A DNA stretch of 64,000 nt from Epiperipatus broadwayi. Its lineage: Eukaryota > Onychophora > Udeonychophora > Euonychophora > Peripatidae. How positions within the stretch are numbered: the stretch's first letter is position 1; each line of letters starts with the position of its first letter. The notes under the pieces are model-generated. The model was not told where the DNA came from and did not search any database. It was given only the letters and a program-made list of their open reading frames with translations. The position numbers were made by a program, and so were the translations under genes. The stretch is taken from assembly GCA_028023455.1 (NCBI GenBank), contig JAQFVV010000012.1, forward strand, positions 9,958,499-10,022,498. The letters are read 5' to 3'. Shown in pieces: positions 49,340 to 60,689 of the stretch.

Positions 49340-51595
49340 TCATTAAAAAAATAAAAATAGATTACTAGAAAATTTGTGAAACATTTGCATGGGATTACCT
49401 AATTAGATAACATTTAAATATTAATATTAAAAGCATAAATTTCAATAAAAAATCAAGAAGATTATTAAAACTAAATGTCACCAAATTGCCTGATGAGATA
49501 CTGTAATGATTTGTTGTTAAAATGGCTATGAATATGAGGGTTCTGACCCTCAGAAGCACTTAGCCATGTAATTAAATATACTGTATATATTTAAAAAATT
49601 TCTTTATTTGTCTTCAGCTTTGTGTGCTCATGCGTGTTAGCACATTTTATATTTTCCACTTTAGAACAATTAGCCACAAAGTTTAAACTGTTTGCTCATT
49701 TTGTACAAAGAACCAAAGAACGTTAACCCATTTTGATAAACAAATTAGTGTGGATCCCTAAGTTAATGTTTTTAAAAGAATTTTAGAATAATTGCATCAT
49801 CTTAAGGATTCTATGAAATAGAAGTTCTAAAATAAATTTTGTTTTATAAATTTATCATTATCATTTACAACAATAATAAATATTATGGGAATTATCTTAA
49901 TGAAAAAACAAGGACTATGAAAGAACTTTGGTTAATAATTATTATTTTCCTTATTTTACAATTTTTTTATTAATCCTCATAATAGTATTGAAAGATTGTG
50001 GATGTTTAAAGAAAACAATTCTTGGATACAGATAACTATCACTTAAAGGTTTATTCTTGAAATTAATATTTTAGTAATTACTTGTAAGTTTATGAAGAGG
50101 GATTGTTTCTAAAACTATTTATTTAAAATTGGTATTTTAGGAATATAATTTTATAATGTGTTTTATTGAACTTTAAGTATTTACTGACCTGGATCTTTTG
50201 ATTGTATGTTATATGGTATCACATTAGAGGAAAATATGCTCCTGATGACTTTTTATTTATTGTAATGCCACATGTACAATGAATCTTTATATTTTAAGGA
50301 ATATTATCATGCAGTCAAGAAAAGCTATTGATGATTTAATTTCATGTTATTGCCTATAAAGGTTTCTTTATTATATTTTTGTGTAGGAAACTAATGTGTT
50401 AATGTCATATGTGCACAGAACTATTTTAATATTGTATTTATTATCATATAGTTGAGGAAACCTGATTATTTATATATGTGACTACAAAATATTGTGATGT
50501 ATTTTATTAAAGACCAATGATATTTTAAAATAAATATAAAACCTAGGAAAATCTGTTATAAATATATTTCAGAATAGTAATTGTAAAGCACATTCATCTT
50601 CATTACACATTCTTTCTGTTTTGGTTTGTTCCAATAATATATAAGTGAAATATTCATATATGTTAGTGATAGTGACTATGTATAAATAGAATGTTATTCA
50701 TATTTTATTTTAAAAATATGAGAACATCTAACTGTTATTTAATTTAATTTTATAATCAATAATATTTTATTACTATCGACATCAGTAAATAAACATATTT
50801 ATTTAAATTAATTTTCTTTCCATGTTTTTGGCATTTTTGTACTATCACATAATTGATAATTATCACATATAATAACATAAATATAATATTTTACTTCAGT
50901 ACCATTTTAAATTTTATATTTTATTATCATTATAATTAAGAACACTTAAAAGTTCTACATTTAATAATGAAAGTGTAGTTTATTAAAGTATTTTGATTTC
51001 TTATTATGGTGTAGCTAGCTTAGAGAATAATAAAGATAATGTTTGTTTGTTCAAGCTTCTTAATGCACTGAGATCATAAAGGTTATGTACATATAGTTAT
51101 TATAGTAGGATATAGTTAGATACAATAAAATACATTTTGTTATTGAACTAATGGTATCAAAAATTCATTTATCATCATCATTATTATTATTGTTTCAAAG
51201 GGTAAACTTTATTGAAACTCAAAAAGGGTTATATAAGTTACATTTGAAAACATGAGGTCTTTAGATACAAATTGATTCATGATATTACATATGTAATAAA
51301 GGTTTACAATCTTAATTGTGATAGGAAAGAAAAGATGATTTACATTATTTAAAAAGATAATTATTACATAACAAGATAATATGTCAAAATAGGTTTATAT
51401 AGAATTTTGAAATATGATATTGAGAAAAATATGTGAAAATGCATGATAATATGATTGAAAACATATGCAGGAGAGGTTGATGTTGGTGTTAGATTGACAT
51501 ATGACTCAATAAACATTGGGTTCATTTGGTGAGAGTACTATAGTTGTCATAGCTATGTCTTATTGTTTATTTGTTACATAAGTTTCAAGTGAAAA
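49340..51595. other. AT-rich DNA, no gene recognised
   Basis: No protein-family or repeat-family match is seen. A short (ATT)n tract is present at about 51175-51190. Confidence 0.5.
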
Positions 51596-51599
51596 ATAT

Positions 51600-51805
51600 G
51601 AATAAATATTAGACAGCATGAATTGCATCTTGGGAATATGAAAAAACACTGATTCAGCATGAATTGCATCATGGGAAAATGAAAAATCACAAGTATACAT
51701 GAATTGCATCTTGGAAAACAGAAAAATACTAGTCAGTATGAACTGCATCCTGGAAAAATACTAGTTCAAAAGAGACTGTATCTTGGGAAAATGAAATAAT
51801 AGGAT
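51600..51805 (-). repeat. minisatellite, ~41-43-bp unit, about five copies
   Basis: The motif CATGAATTGCATCTTGGGAA, then AATGAAAAAT-type spacer with ACTAG, is the inverse of the array at 29055-29340. It abuts the family B compound element, which begins at 51807. The open frame on the minus strand with repeated MQF is an artefact of the repeat. Confidence 0.9.
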
Positions 51806-51806
51806 T

Positions 51807-52797
51807 CAGGCAAAACTCTCCATACACTAATGCCACTCAGTGCAAGCCAGAGTAATCAACAGATGCAAGAAGATTTGTGCATAAAATCCCTATCTAGTGC
51901 CTACTCATCCAATATCATCAGACTAGTCTCTAGCTTATGACTTTCATCAGTGAGGAGCCTTGTATCTGAGAGCACTGCAACCTAATGCTACCCTGTAGCA
52001 GCTACCTTTTATCTCAACTACAAAACTATGAATCTAAAATTGAAAACAATATTTTCAGTCCAAGCTCATTAGCTTATATAGACATATAGGTCTGAACTCA
52101 GTTCAGTACCCATACATTTTTGGTATCTTTGGTTCTTCATAGCCACAACAATCCTATTAGATGCAGTGTGATCAGATCCAAGGCTCCTCACTAATGAAAG
52201 CCACAAGCTTGATACTAGTTTAGGGATATTGGATGAGTAAGCATTAGATAGGAATTTTATGCATAAACTTTCTTGCATCCATTGATTACTCTGGCTTGCA
52301 CTGAGTGGCATTACTGTATGGAGAGTTTTTCCTGTTTTAACGCTTGAGCAAGCATAAGAAATGGTGCTCATGTAATGTTTAGTGGTTTAATACCAATCCT
52401 GCTTAATATGTTAGTGGTGGATATGGTTATTAAAGAACCAAAGACACCAAAATGTATGGGTATTGAACTGAGTTCAGACCAATATGATTATATAAGCTAA
52501 TGATCTCAGATTGAAAATATTATGTTTTCAATTTTAGATTCATAGTTTTGTAGTTAAGTAGAGATAAAAGGTGGATGCTGGATGTTGCATTAGATACTGA
52601 GATGTAGATGCAGTACTCTTAGATCCAAGACTCCTCACTGATGAAAGCCATAAGCTAGAAACTAGTCTGGGGATATTGGATGAGTAGGTACTAGATACGG
52701 ATTTTATGCACAAACCTTCTTGCATCCATTGATTACTCGGGCTTGCACTGAGAGGCACTACTGTATTTAGAGGTTTGCCCGTTTTAATACTATTATT
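51807..52797. mobile_element. compound family B palindrome with a third copy in its centre
   Basis: The left arm (51807-52145) holds a minus-strand family B unit (51807-51990) plus ~150 bp of associated sequence. The right arm (52423-52797) is its inverse with a plus-strand unit (52557-52797). The interval contains another plus-strand unit (52148-52345). Shared arm landmarks outside the units are AACTGAGTTCAGACC/GGTCTGAACTCAGTT and ATTTTAGATTCATAG/CTATGAATCTAAAAT. The extra arm sequence may be the true 5' part of family B. No ORF beyond translations of the repeat itself. A target duplication is not evident. Confidence 0.8.
52632..52673 (+). ncRNA. candidate hammerhead ribozyme motif in family B, best-preserved core
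   Basis: Order seen: TCCTCA, CTGATGA, 13 nt, GAAA with ACTAGT as self-complementary helix III, C of a GTC triplet (52667), TGGGGA. Helix I forms six pairs, one of them T-G; in the copy at 9920 that pair is T-A. Helix II is A-T, G-C, C-G around a 5-nt loop with A opposite A at the closing position. All catalytic-core bases are intact. Copies at 51921-51952 (minus; GAGA for GAAA) and 52190 (CTAATGA, GATA) carry core-breaking changes. Confidence 0.5.
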
Positions 52798-52839
52798 TAC
52801 AGACATTATAAAATTTAGGATCATTTTTTTAAATTTACA

Positions 52840-53230
52840 TTTTATTCAGTTACAAACGATGTCCAACTTTAGGGCTCAATTTCATTCTATTACATAGGGT
52901 GACCAATGACTGGGTTATATATATTTTGTTCAGGCTATAATACAGTTATTATTTCCCATTGCACATTTTGATCTGTTATAAATATTGCCCAGACTAGTGG
53001 GGCTATAAGAAGTTAGCATACTCACATTTATTCTGTTACAAATAGTGCCACAATTTGCAGGACCTAATTAACCAGGATCACACTACCATGACTTTGCCAA
53101 ATCTGATCTGATACAAATGGCATCTTAACTTTAAGGATGATGATAAAGATTATTTCCTCACCATTATTTGATTTCAGTCATAAAATGCTACCCAAACCTG
53201 TAAGGCAACTTTTTATTCTGTTACAATATG
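52840..53230. repeat. degenerate tandem array, irregular ~40-90-bp spacing
   Basis: A motif like TTCTGTTACAAATAGTGCCC, then AAACTTGTGGGGC, recurs in decayed form at about 52845, 52884, 52973, 53031, 53106, 53172 and 53216. Units are strongly diverged. No coding sense was found. Confidence 0.55.
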
Positions 53231-53234
53231 TATG

Positions 53235-56200
53235 TATGCATGTGTATATGTATTAAAAAATATAAAATGTAAAGTTAGGATTTGTATCCGTAGTGTCTCT
53301 TATTTCTGTGTGACAATTAAGTATCAAGATCAGAAAATATCATGTCCATGCAGCAAATACTTCTGCATTAAGCAAAAGTAAATGTGATACATTATTATGG
53401 AATTTATGGATGTAAAATAGATATTGTTGAAGTATTTTATAGCATAAAACAATCAAGTAATAATTTATATCTGCCAAATAATATTTGAATTGTGAAATAT
53501 TTTAAATATATTAAAAAGTTTAAATAATAAAATTTTAAATTTTGCAAGATGCATTACATATCTTGATCAAAGAAATACTCTCACAGTTATTGTAACATAG
53601 GAGATTTATATCAAATACTAAGATAATATTTTTTTCTTGACATTTTTGTCCCAACATTTTTTCCTCAACTACAAAGCAATTATTCAACTCAAATATTTTA
53701 AACTATACCATTGATGAGCAACATACTTATCTAACTACTAAGCCATCATTTTTTGCTTTCAATTAAAACATAACCTAATATATATATATAATTTTTATTT
53801 TATTTTTCAACTAATTCGATTGTATTAAACCATACATAAGTCCACTTACATTTTAAACTCTTACTAATAAAATAATTACTTCTCCTAACTAAGTAATGAT
53901 TTTAAATAGTTAAAGTGCAATATTATTAAATGATCAACCTTAATTCTTTTTCCCACCAGTCACAGACATATAAATAATTAGTAAATTTATTGGATTATTT
54001 TTTTACCTGTATTTTATAATAGCCAAAAGCAAAATTTCATGTTAATAAAATTGCATCATTTTTCAAATCTAATTAATTTTAAAATTAATTGAATTAATGT
54101 GCAGGTACAAAAACAAAGGAAATTGAATACAGATGTTCTGGATACTAATATAAGATAGTCAAGCCTTTTCATTCCACCTTCACTTCTAATGATTAATAGT
54201 ATGAAATAGACAGGTAATTTATAATTTCAGGCTCACAAAAGAAAATACAATAAAATAATTTTATGAAAATTAATTGAAATCTTTTTTTTATATATATATA
54301 AAACATAATTTACTTTTTTAAAAGTCATCATTTAATAAAATATATATGTTGAACTAATTTTCTAAAAAATGAACCCGATATTTGAAAAATGTTAATGTAC
54401 ATGCGCACTTAAACCGAGCTTCTTTACATATATTCACAGATATACATAAATGAGCGTCTATGAGTCTTGTAACACCATCTTAATCTAAGTTTTATAACAG
54501 TGACTGAAACAATTTTTTAGCTCTGAAAAGTTTAATGTAGAAATAATAGTGTTTGACTAAAGAATTAGAGATCAGCTGAAGTAAAAATTTAAAAATCTTC
54601 ACTTTAGATAACTGAATAGAAATGTTGTGTCAAACTCACTCATAATTCCTGTGCTCATCACCAAATGAAATCTAAACTTATTTTTTAACAAATTATTCCT
54701 TTTAATTTTTTAATAATTTATCAATTACATTAATTTAACATAACTGTTTTTTTTTTCAAGGAGCATATAAATTAAAAATTAGTGCTAAGAAAATGTAAAA
54801 ATATTTTTTGCATATTTATTTTTGAATATTTTTTATAATCAAAACAACTCTTTATTATATATTAATTTAATTATTGCTCAGTAGTTCATGCCAAATTTTA
54901 ATTATCATCTTAAATTAAAGATACTTAATATCATGCCATATTCTACTTATCATAATATAATTTATTCTGGAAATTGTAATAAATCATATGTATAAGAAGT
55001 AAGGCAAATTTAATTTATAATTATATACTAAACTATTTCCATTATCTTGTTAAATTATTAAATGTTTTTTAAACACTTTTCTAAATATAATCAACTATTA
55101 ATAATTACTATGGAACTCAATGTGTTAAGTGTTATTATTTTCCTATTTTCTTCAAGTGCTGTTATCTCATCCAGTTATAGCTAGCATCGGAAATGAATTG
55201 TTAATCTTTATAGTCATAAACAGTAAAGTTAAAGTAATGCTATAAACAACTAGATTATTTTATCAAAAGCTTAATTAATAAGAGCAACAAATCTAAAGGT
55301 TTCTACTTCAATTTTCATGGTAGATATCATTAATCTAGTGATAAACACCCTAGAGAAGACTGAAATAATAACATTTAAAATTTTATGTATTCAGATATAT
55401 ATAACTAAAGTTTGCATTTTTCTAAAACAATTTAATAATTCAACTAGATGGTGGATATAATTCAAGCTTCAGATAATTATAAAAATGAATTTTATTTTTT
55501 TTATTTGTTATTCAACAGCAAAATTTTGAAACAAAAAATTCCAAATTTGAATTTAACAATTTAATAGGTGAAAATATTATTTGGCTAAATTTATTGTCAT
55601 ATTTTAAATAGAAGTTAGCTGTAATTTATTGTATAAAATAACCAACAAATATCAAACAATACTTTAGAAACTGAAGAGGTGTCTGGAATAGTGGATGAAA
55701 TGTGTTTAAATATTGCTGAATCTATTTGCTTTTTTATTTTTAAAATCAAAGAATATAGTTAAAAATTATGTGATAATGACATTATTATTATTATCCACAC
55801 AAAAATCTTTTTAAGTTTTCTAAATACATTTTACATAATGGAAATATATTTATAGATAAAAATAAATTAACTCAATTATCATGTAAAATGTTTTTTTTTT
55901 TTTTTTATGTATAGTGGATTTTTTTTTTAATGATTAATGAACTAATATTTATCTAACCAATTCAAATAATGCTGAAAAATTTAACTTCCAACTTTAAAAA
56001 AAACCCAAGATATTTATTTAATATTCATCATTGCAGTAGTAAATGTACTACTTAAAAAAAACTTGACCTTACTTGAAAATTTCCCTCATATCTGAAATCT
56101 TTACAATCTCCTCATTAGCATATCATACTAATGTAGTAAAACAAAACTCATCAATAAATAGTGAATTTATATTTAATCTTAATCATATATGAAAATATAT

Positions 56201-56345
56201 CTAAGATTATTCCATAAATAATTGTCTTTCATTTTATTCCATCCAGACATCAAATTATTAAAATATATGTCCCTAACTAAATTTTTTATATAATGTGAAA
56301 CTTCAAAATAAATATAAATATCTAAAGGCAGAAGTTCAATGACTA
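53235..56345. other. AT-rich DNA, no gene recognised
   Basis: Only AT-rich low-complexity sequence and homopolymer runs are seen, such as T17 near 55890. Confidence 0.5.
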
Positions 56346-56663
56346 TTAAGAGAGCTTTAGAATGTTTGGTGGATTAAAACTGCAAGAAAGAAACAGACAT
56401 TTGATGATTGTGATCATTCTAAATCTGTTTTTTTTTTTTTTTTTGATGTATTAAAAGCAATATCACAATCTTATTTTTTATATGATGATAATGTTATTTC
56501 GATAGGTGGAAAAATATTTTGATCATTTTTTGAATAATAATATAAGAAGAATTGATATGATAACTTAATGATATATCCCTTTTAGTTATTCAATAAGATT
56601 TAGCAAAGATATCCAGTTTAATAAAGTCAAAACAGCTGTTTGTAATTTTAAAAATAAAAAAGT

Positions 56664-56765
56664 GTCTTGCATTGGTTGTCAAAAGGTCAGCGTGACTGCC
56701 TTGCACTAGCAGGCAGTTGCCCGGGTTGCGGGTTCACATCCCGGCTGATGATATGACACTTAAAA
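56664..56765 (+). mobile_element. tRNA-derived SINE (family D), better preserved copy
   Basis: TTGGTTGTCAAAAGGTCAGC (decayed A box), GACTGCCTTGCACTAGCAGG (hairpin with CCTGC/GCAGG-type pairing), GGGTTGCGGGTTCACATCCC (B box GGTTCACATCC), then ATGACACTTAAAAAAAATAA. The AAATAAAAAAGTG sequence at both ends (about 56650-56663 and 56768-56781) is a likely target duplication. It lies inside LINE family L. Confidence 0.7.
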
Positions 56766-57814
56766 AAAATAAAAAAGTGCAAGTCCTGAAAAAATACCTG
56801 GAAAATATTTTTCAATATGGTGGGATATGTTAGCTTAAAAATTGAATTTTTTAGGTGCATCTGGACCCATGAAGTTCTGACATCCAATTCTTAAAGAAGC
56901 TTTAATTATTCCAATTTTTAAAAATAATGGGACAGATAAGATTGTGGTCATTATCATGGAATATCATTATTAACCACTACAGCAAAAGTACTTTCAAAAA
57001 AATTTGTGAATAGATTGGTTCCAGTTATAGATGAATGGTTACCAGAGACTCACTGTAATTTTAGGAAATGAAGAACACTATAGATGTGTTTTGTGTTGCC
57101 AGAAATGGAAAAAAATTATTACTTTTATTGATTTGGTCAAGACATTGGATTCAATTAATAGGATTTATTTGAAATTAATTTAGTGATCATCGAAATATAT
57201 TCATATTATACAGCTTCTACATAATAAAATGAGGGAAAGGGTTATTAATCCATTTGGAAGATATGAGGCATTTGAAATGAAAACTGATATTAAATAAGGA
57301 TGTGTATTTGCTCAAGTTATTGTTTACTGGCAGTTTAAACACTCAGACATCAAGATAAGATAGAGATTTGATGAGGGAATTTTTATTTTGAATCAATTAA
57401 AAGCAAAAACAAGAAATTAATTGTTTTGGATTCTGGATTTATAGTGCTAATGATTTTGTGATTTTTGCCAGTTCAAAGAAATATTTACACAATGTTTTTA
57501 ATGTCTTGAATACAATTTATAAAGATTTCTTTTTCCGACAGTTTTAGAAAAAAAATCTTCAGCAACTTTCAATTTGGACAATTATCAACTTGAGAATATA
57601 AACCAGTTAAATACTTGGTAGTTGTATTTTTATATTGGACTATTTCCATCATCTAATATGCGTATTTAATGTCTTTAGAAAAATTTAACTATTTAAATAT
57701 TCCAAATACATTCAACTGATAGTAATAACATATCAAATAGGTTAGTATATGCACAATGTTTCGAGATATTATTCTCCCCTCTTCTTCAGGTGTTGCTGGC
57801 CTGACCAGTGACCA

Positions 57815-57902
57815 TACTAGCATGGGATTTGAACCTGGACCCTTAGATTCTTGAGTATTGAATTTTAAGGTAACACTCTAACCAACTGAGCCATCCTAAC
57901 AA
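57815..57902 (-). other. tRNA-like head of the family A left arm
   Basis: On the minus strand: ATGGCTCAGTTGGTTAGAGT (A box), then a long anticodon-side segment, CCAGGTTCAAATCCCATG (B box GGTTCAAATCC intact). It is the inverse copy of 58091-58180. Base pairing of the acceptor and anticodon stems is poor, so it is a polymerase III promoter relic, not a tRNA gene. Confidence 0.65.
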
Positions 57903-58090
57903 AGGCAACAGTATGTAAAAATTTCATACACTTATTGAAGTTCCTCCTGACTTCTCCTCTTTTTCCTAAAAGCAATGTGCCTATACATAATGTATGGAAA
58001 CCACTAATCAACTTTGCTCTTAGGAAAAAGTGGAGAAATTAGGAGAAACCTCATAGATAAGTATATGAAATTTCTACATACTGTTGCTTT

Positions 58091-58180
58091 TGGCAGGATA
58101 GCTCAGTTGGTTAGAGCGTTACCTTAAAATTCAATAATCAAGAATCTAAGAGCCCAGGTTTGAATCCCATGCTAGTACTG
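58091..58180 (+). other. tRNA-like head of the family A right arm
   Basis: GGATAGCTCAGTTGGTTAGA (GCTC/GAGC D-stem pairing and A box) is followed by CAGGTTTGAATCCC (B box with C to T change) 58 nt after the start of the A box. The anticodon region is not assignable. The insertion carries two such heads facing outward from the centre, so a polymerase III transcript from either would run through its own hammerhead-like motif. Confidence 0.7.
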
Positions 58181-58198
58181 TCACTGGTCAGGTCAGCA

Positions 58199-58240
58199 AC
58201 ACCTGAAGAAGAGGGGGAAATAATACCTCTTGAAACATTG
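58199..58240 (+). ncRNA. candidate hammerhead-like motif, family A copy 2 right arm
   Basis: ACAC, CTGAAGA, a hairpin AAGAGG/CCTCTT (six pairs, absorbing the last core A), GAAA, then ACAT in place of ACGT, T, GTGC. Helix I is reduced to CAC/GTG, and the helix III palindrome is lost by what looks like CpG decay (ACGT to ACAT). Its inverse partner on the minus strand at about 57750-57793 has GAG/CTC in helix II. Both are probably inactive today. Confidence 0.3.
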
Positions 58241-58999
58241 TGCTAACAGTTGACTATATATGGAATATTTAAATAGAGTTAAATTTTACTAAAGACATTC
58301 AATATGCATATTAAATGATGGAAATAGGCCAATATAAAAATACAACTACAACACCATCATCACAAACCTTCAGGAAAATACCTTGGTAGTTTTATAAGTA
58401 AAAATATATACACAGATGTTATGATCCACCATATACTCTAATGTACTATTCCTAATGCTTTTAACAAGTTAAAAGATAAAATATTTCATCATAGGGAAAT
58501 AATTACTGTAACTAAGTTAACTATACATAAGCCTGTTACTTTTTCTAATTTATTGTATATATTTAAAACTTGGTCACCCTAACAAAGCAACATATAAAGA
58601 CACAATTTTTTTCATTTTTTTTAAGGATGCTCAGTAAAACTTTAATAATACAATGATAAGACAGACCATGAAACCAATCAATACGTTCTTCAACTAGCAG
58701 GACGTGATACTAGTGAGTCCACTAAAACCATAGCTTCATTGCATTGCGCATGCAAAGTGATTGAACAATGGAAGACTTCCTAAAAGCATGTTTTGATGTA
58801 AATTTGAACATGGATTTTGTAGAAAAGATAGACCCCATCTATGTTATAAGGATTACCTCAAATACATTATAAAAAAAATGCAATGTCAATTGTTTCCGTT
58901 GGGAAGATTTATCTGAGACTAGAATACATCGGAGATCTCCAATCAGACATGGTGTTGAAATATTTTAGAAAGAAACATTTTCTGTGAAGAACATCATAA

Positions 59000-60570
59000 A
59001 CTATCTAGTAAACACAAAATTGGACCAGCACATTATATAAATGGATGTATTTGTGGTTCACAGATTCGTCACTGCAAACTCTCTCTCATTTTTGAGTAGC
59101 TGTTTATTATTATTATTATTACTGCTTTGATAAAAAGTAATTTTTTAGTTTAGATATACTTACATAAACAACCAAAAAGATCTTATAAAATAGTAGCAAC
59201 ACATTTGCATGTCATATCCATAATCTAGAAGTTAAATTAGGCTCTGTAATATTTGCATTTTTTTTTCAGGTTCTAATTAGACTTAATATTTTTTTTGAAA
59301 CAGTCAACCCATATCCAACTTAGCTAAATATTTTATATTGGTTAGTAAAATATGAAAAAAGCACTGTTCAAATGTTTTTAGTTCAACAACTAGGAAATCT
59401 AGTATGTAATGTCTTCCTATTTTCAATTAGTTTAGAAAAGTTCCTAAGACTATTTAAAAAGCTGCTTTGAAATCTAGTAAGTAATGTCTTCCTATTTTCA
59501 ATTAGTTTAGAAAAGTTCCTAAGACTATTTAAAGAGCTGCTTTGACTTACATGTAAAAACTACTAATAAGAATTATGAAGTAAATGTGTCTTTCAACTCA
59601 CTGCAATTGCTCTCCCCAAATTACAGAGTGAATATCATACTTATTTCGAATTACAATATTTAATCAATGCGAATCCGGTTGGCAGTGGAAAGCTTTCTAT
59701 TACTGTATTGCAAGAGAAAAATTGATAAAAATTACAATACATTCGCGTCATCAATAAGAATAATTATAATAAGACTCCTTTTTTTTTTTATAAAAAAAAA
59801 GGAGTGAAATTACATTTATAAAGTAAAATACTAAATATGATTAAAAGATGTTCTTATGTTAAAGTATTTATATTTGACACATTTTTGGCTTTCAACAATC
59901 TTGCATATTTTAGAATTTTTTTTTTTTAAAATTCTTAATAAGAAAGAAAAAGGAAATGGAAAAACTATTAGAAAATTAATGGAGTGTAGGAGTAAAAGCA
60001 GGAAGGAGGAGTAGCTATTGGTCAAATTTCAAGCCCAGTTTATTTGCTCCTTTATTCTACAGCTGTTACTTAACCAAGCATCACAGCTAAACTAAACACT
60101 GGCTGCACTGAATAATAATATTTAGTAATAAATATAGATATACTTAGAAAAGTTAAAGTTGATCTACTAATTAATTAAAAGAATGTTTTAAAATAGCATC
60201 AATCAATGCTAATAATTCAGCTACACACAAAAAACAACAAAACTAAGTAAATTAATTATTTCTAACTGAAGGCACTTTAATTAATTTAATGATTAGTTTA
60301 TTCTGTTTAAATATGGTTAAATTTATATTCATTAGCTAGAAGTGATGTGCATGCTTTTATATTTTTCTTAAATGGCCACTTTCTTTTATATAAAAATCAA
60401 GAATATAATACTTTCTCAGTGAAGAATGTTATATACATATACCTAAATACATACTAATAAAGGCTGTTGTAATTACATTATGTATAAACATTAATCAGTT
60501 ATAAATAGTGTTTTCTTCCTACATATAAGTCTATATATTTAGATAATTTATTTAATTTGCAACTTCTATA
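59000..60570. other. AT-rich DNA with one tandem duplication and a short A/T hairpin
   Basis: No gene recognised. A perfect short hairpin, ACTCC then T-run, A-run, then GGAGT, lies at about 59773-59806. The tandem duplication at 59394 is listed separately. Confidence 0.5.
59394..59545. repeat. 75-bp tandem duplication, nearly identical
   Basis: GAAATCTAGTA(T/A)GTAATG through AAGCTGCTTTGA (second unit GAGCTGCTTTGA) is present twice in a row with two or three differences, indicating a recent event. Confidence 0.9.
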
Positions 60571-60571
60571 T

Positions 60572-60625
60572 CAGGGTTGTCAAACCTGTGGATCAAGGGC
60601 CACATTTGTCGCAGGATGACTAAGA
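60572..60625 (+). mobile_element. hAT-like transposon terminus
   Basis: CAGGGTTGTCAAACCTGTGG, followed shortly by AAGGGCCACATTTG, closely resembles the ends of many animal hAT elements (CAGGGGTGTCAAAC, then GGGCCACATTTGGC). Only one end is seen; no inverse copy lies nearby, so this is a fragment. Confidence 0.5.
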
Positions 60626-60689
60626 ATGCATTCATTGCAAAATATTAACTCATTTAAAACATTGGATATTTTTTTCTCAGTGATGAAAG

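Larger units (their letters stand above)
57619..58373. mobile_element. family A palindromic (fold-back) element, copy 2
   Basis: Arms at 57619-57974 and 58015-58350 are inverse copies around a 40-nt loop; the right side continues ~23 bp further with CACCATCATCACAAACCTTC. Each arm contains, from centre outward: ~110 bp, a tRNA-like head, ~35 bp, a hammerhead-like motif and a ~150-bp tail. An imperfect 15-16-bp duplication, AAATAC(C)TTGGTAGTT, flanks it (57609-57623 and 58376-58391). Removing the insert rejoins the KYLGS block of the surrounding LINE, confirming the boundaries. No ORF. Shorter relative: 18111-18681. Confidence 0.88.
56350..58995 (+). mobile_element. non-LTR retrotransposon (LINE family L), decayed, with two nested insertions
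   Basis: Plus-strand readings in shifting frames give the order of a full reverse transcriptase. First comes a RW-x-x-x-F-x-x-x-LNN segment (~56500), then EALIIPIFKNNG (~56900), GISLLTTTAKVLSKKFVNRL (~56970) and LPETHCNFRK (~57045). These are followed by a FID-L-x-K-x-(F/L)DS block (~57130), a K-x-GCV block (~57300), ILNQLKAKTRN (~57390), an (A)ND box in place of catalytic ADD (~57450) and KYLGSFISKNIYTD (~58380). The end is LLYIFKTW (~58550) and a R-P-x-x-x-YKDYLK tail (~58830). Many stops and shifts. It is interrupted by a SINE (56664) and by the family A palindrome (57619), so it is older than both. Confidence 0.8.

Noticed and set aside
51560-51748. Protein with repeated MQF motifs
   Set aside because: Artefact of the minisatellite unit.
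52069-52824. Two similar minus-strand proteins (52069-52371 and 52540-52824), looking like a small gene family
   Set aside because: Their similarity comes from being translated from two family B element copies; they run antisense through the ribozyme-like motif and have no recognisable domain.
56740-56765. CTGATGATATGAC in the SINE at 56664 as another hammerhead core
   Set aside because: CTGATGA is present, but there is no hairpin followed by GAAA within a plausible distance.
58091-58180. Functional tRNA gene
   Set aside because: A and B boxes are present, but anticodon and acceptor stems do not pair properly and the segment lies in a repeated palindromic element.
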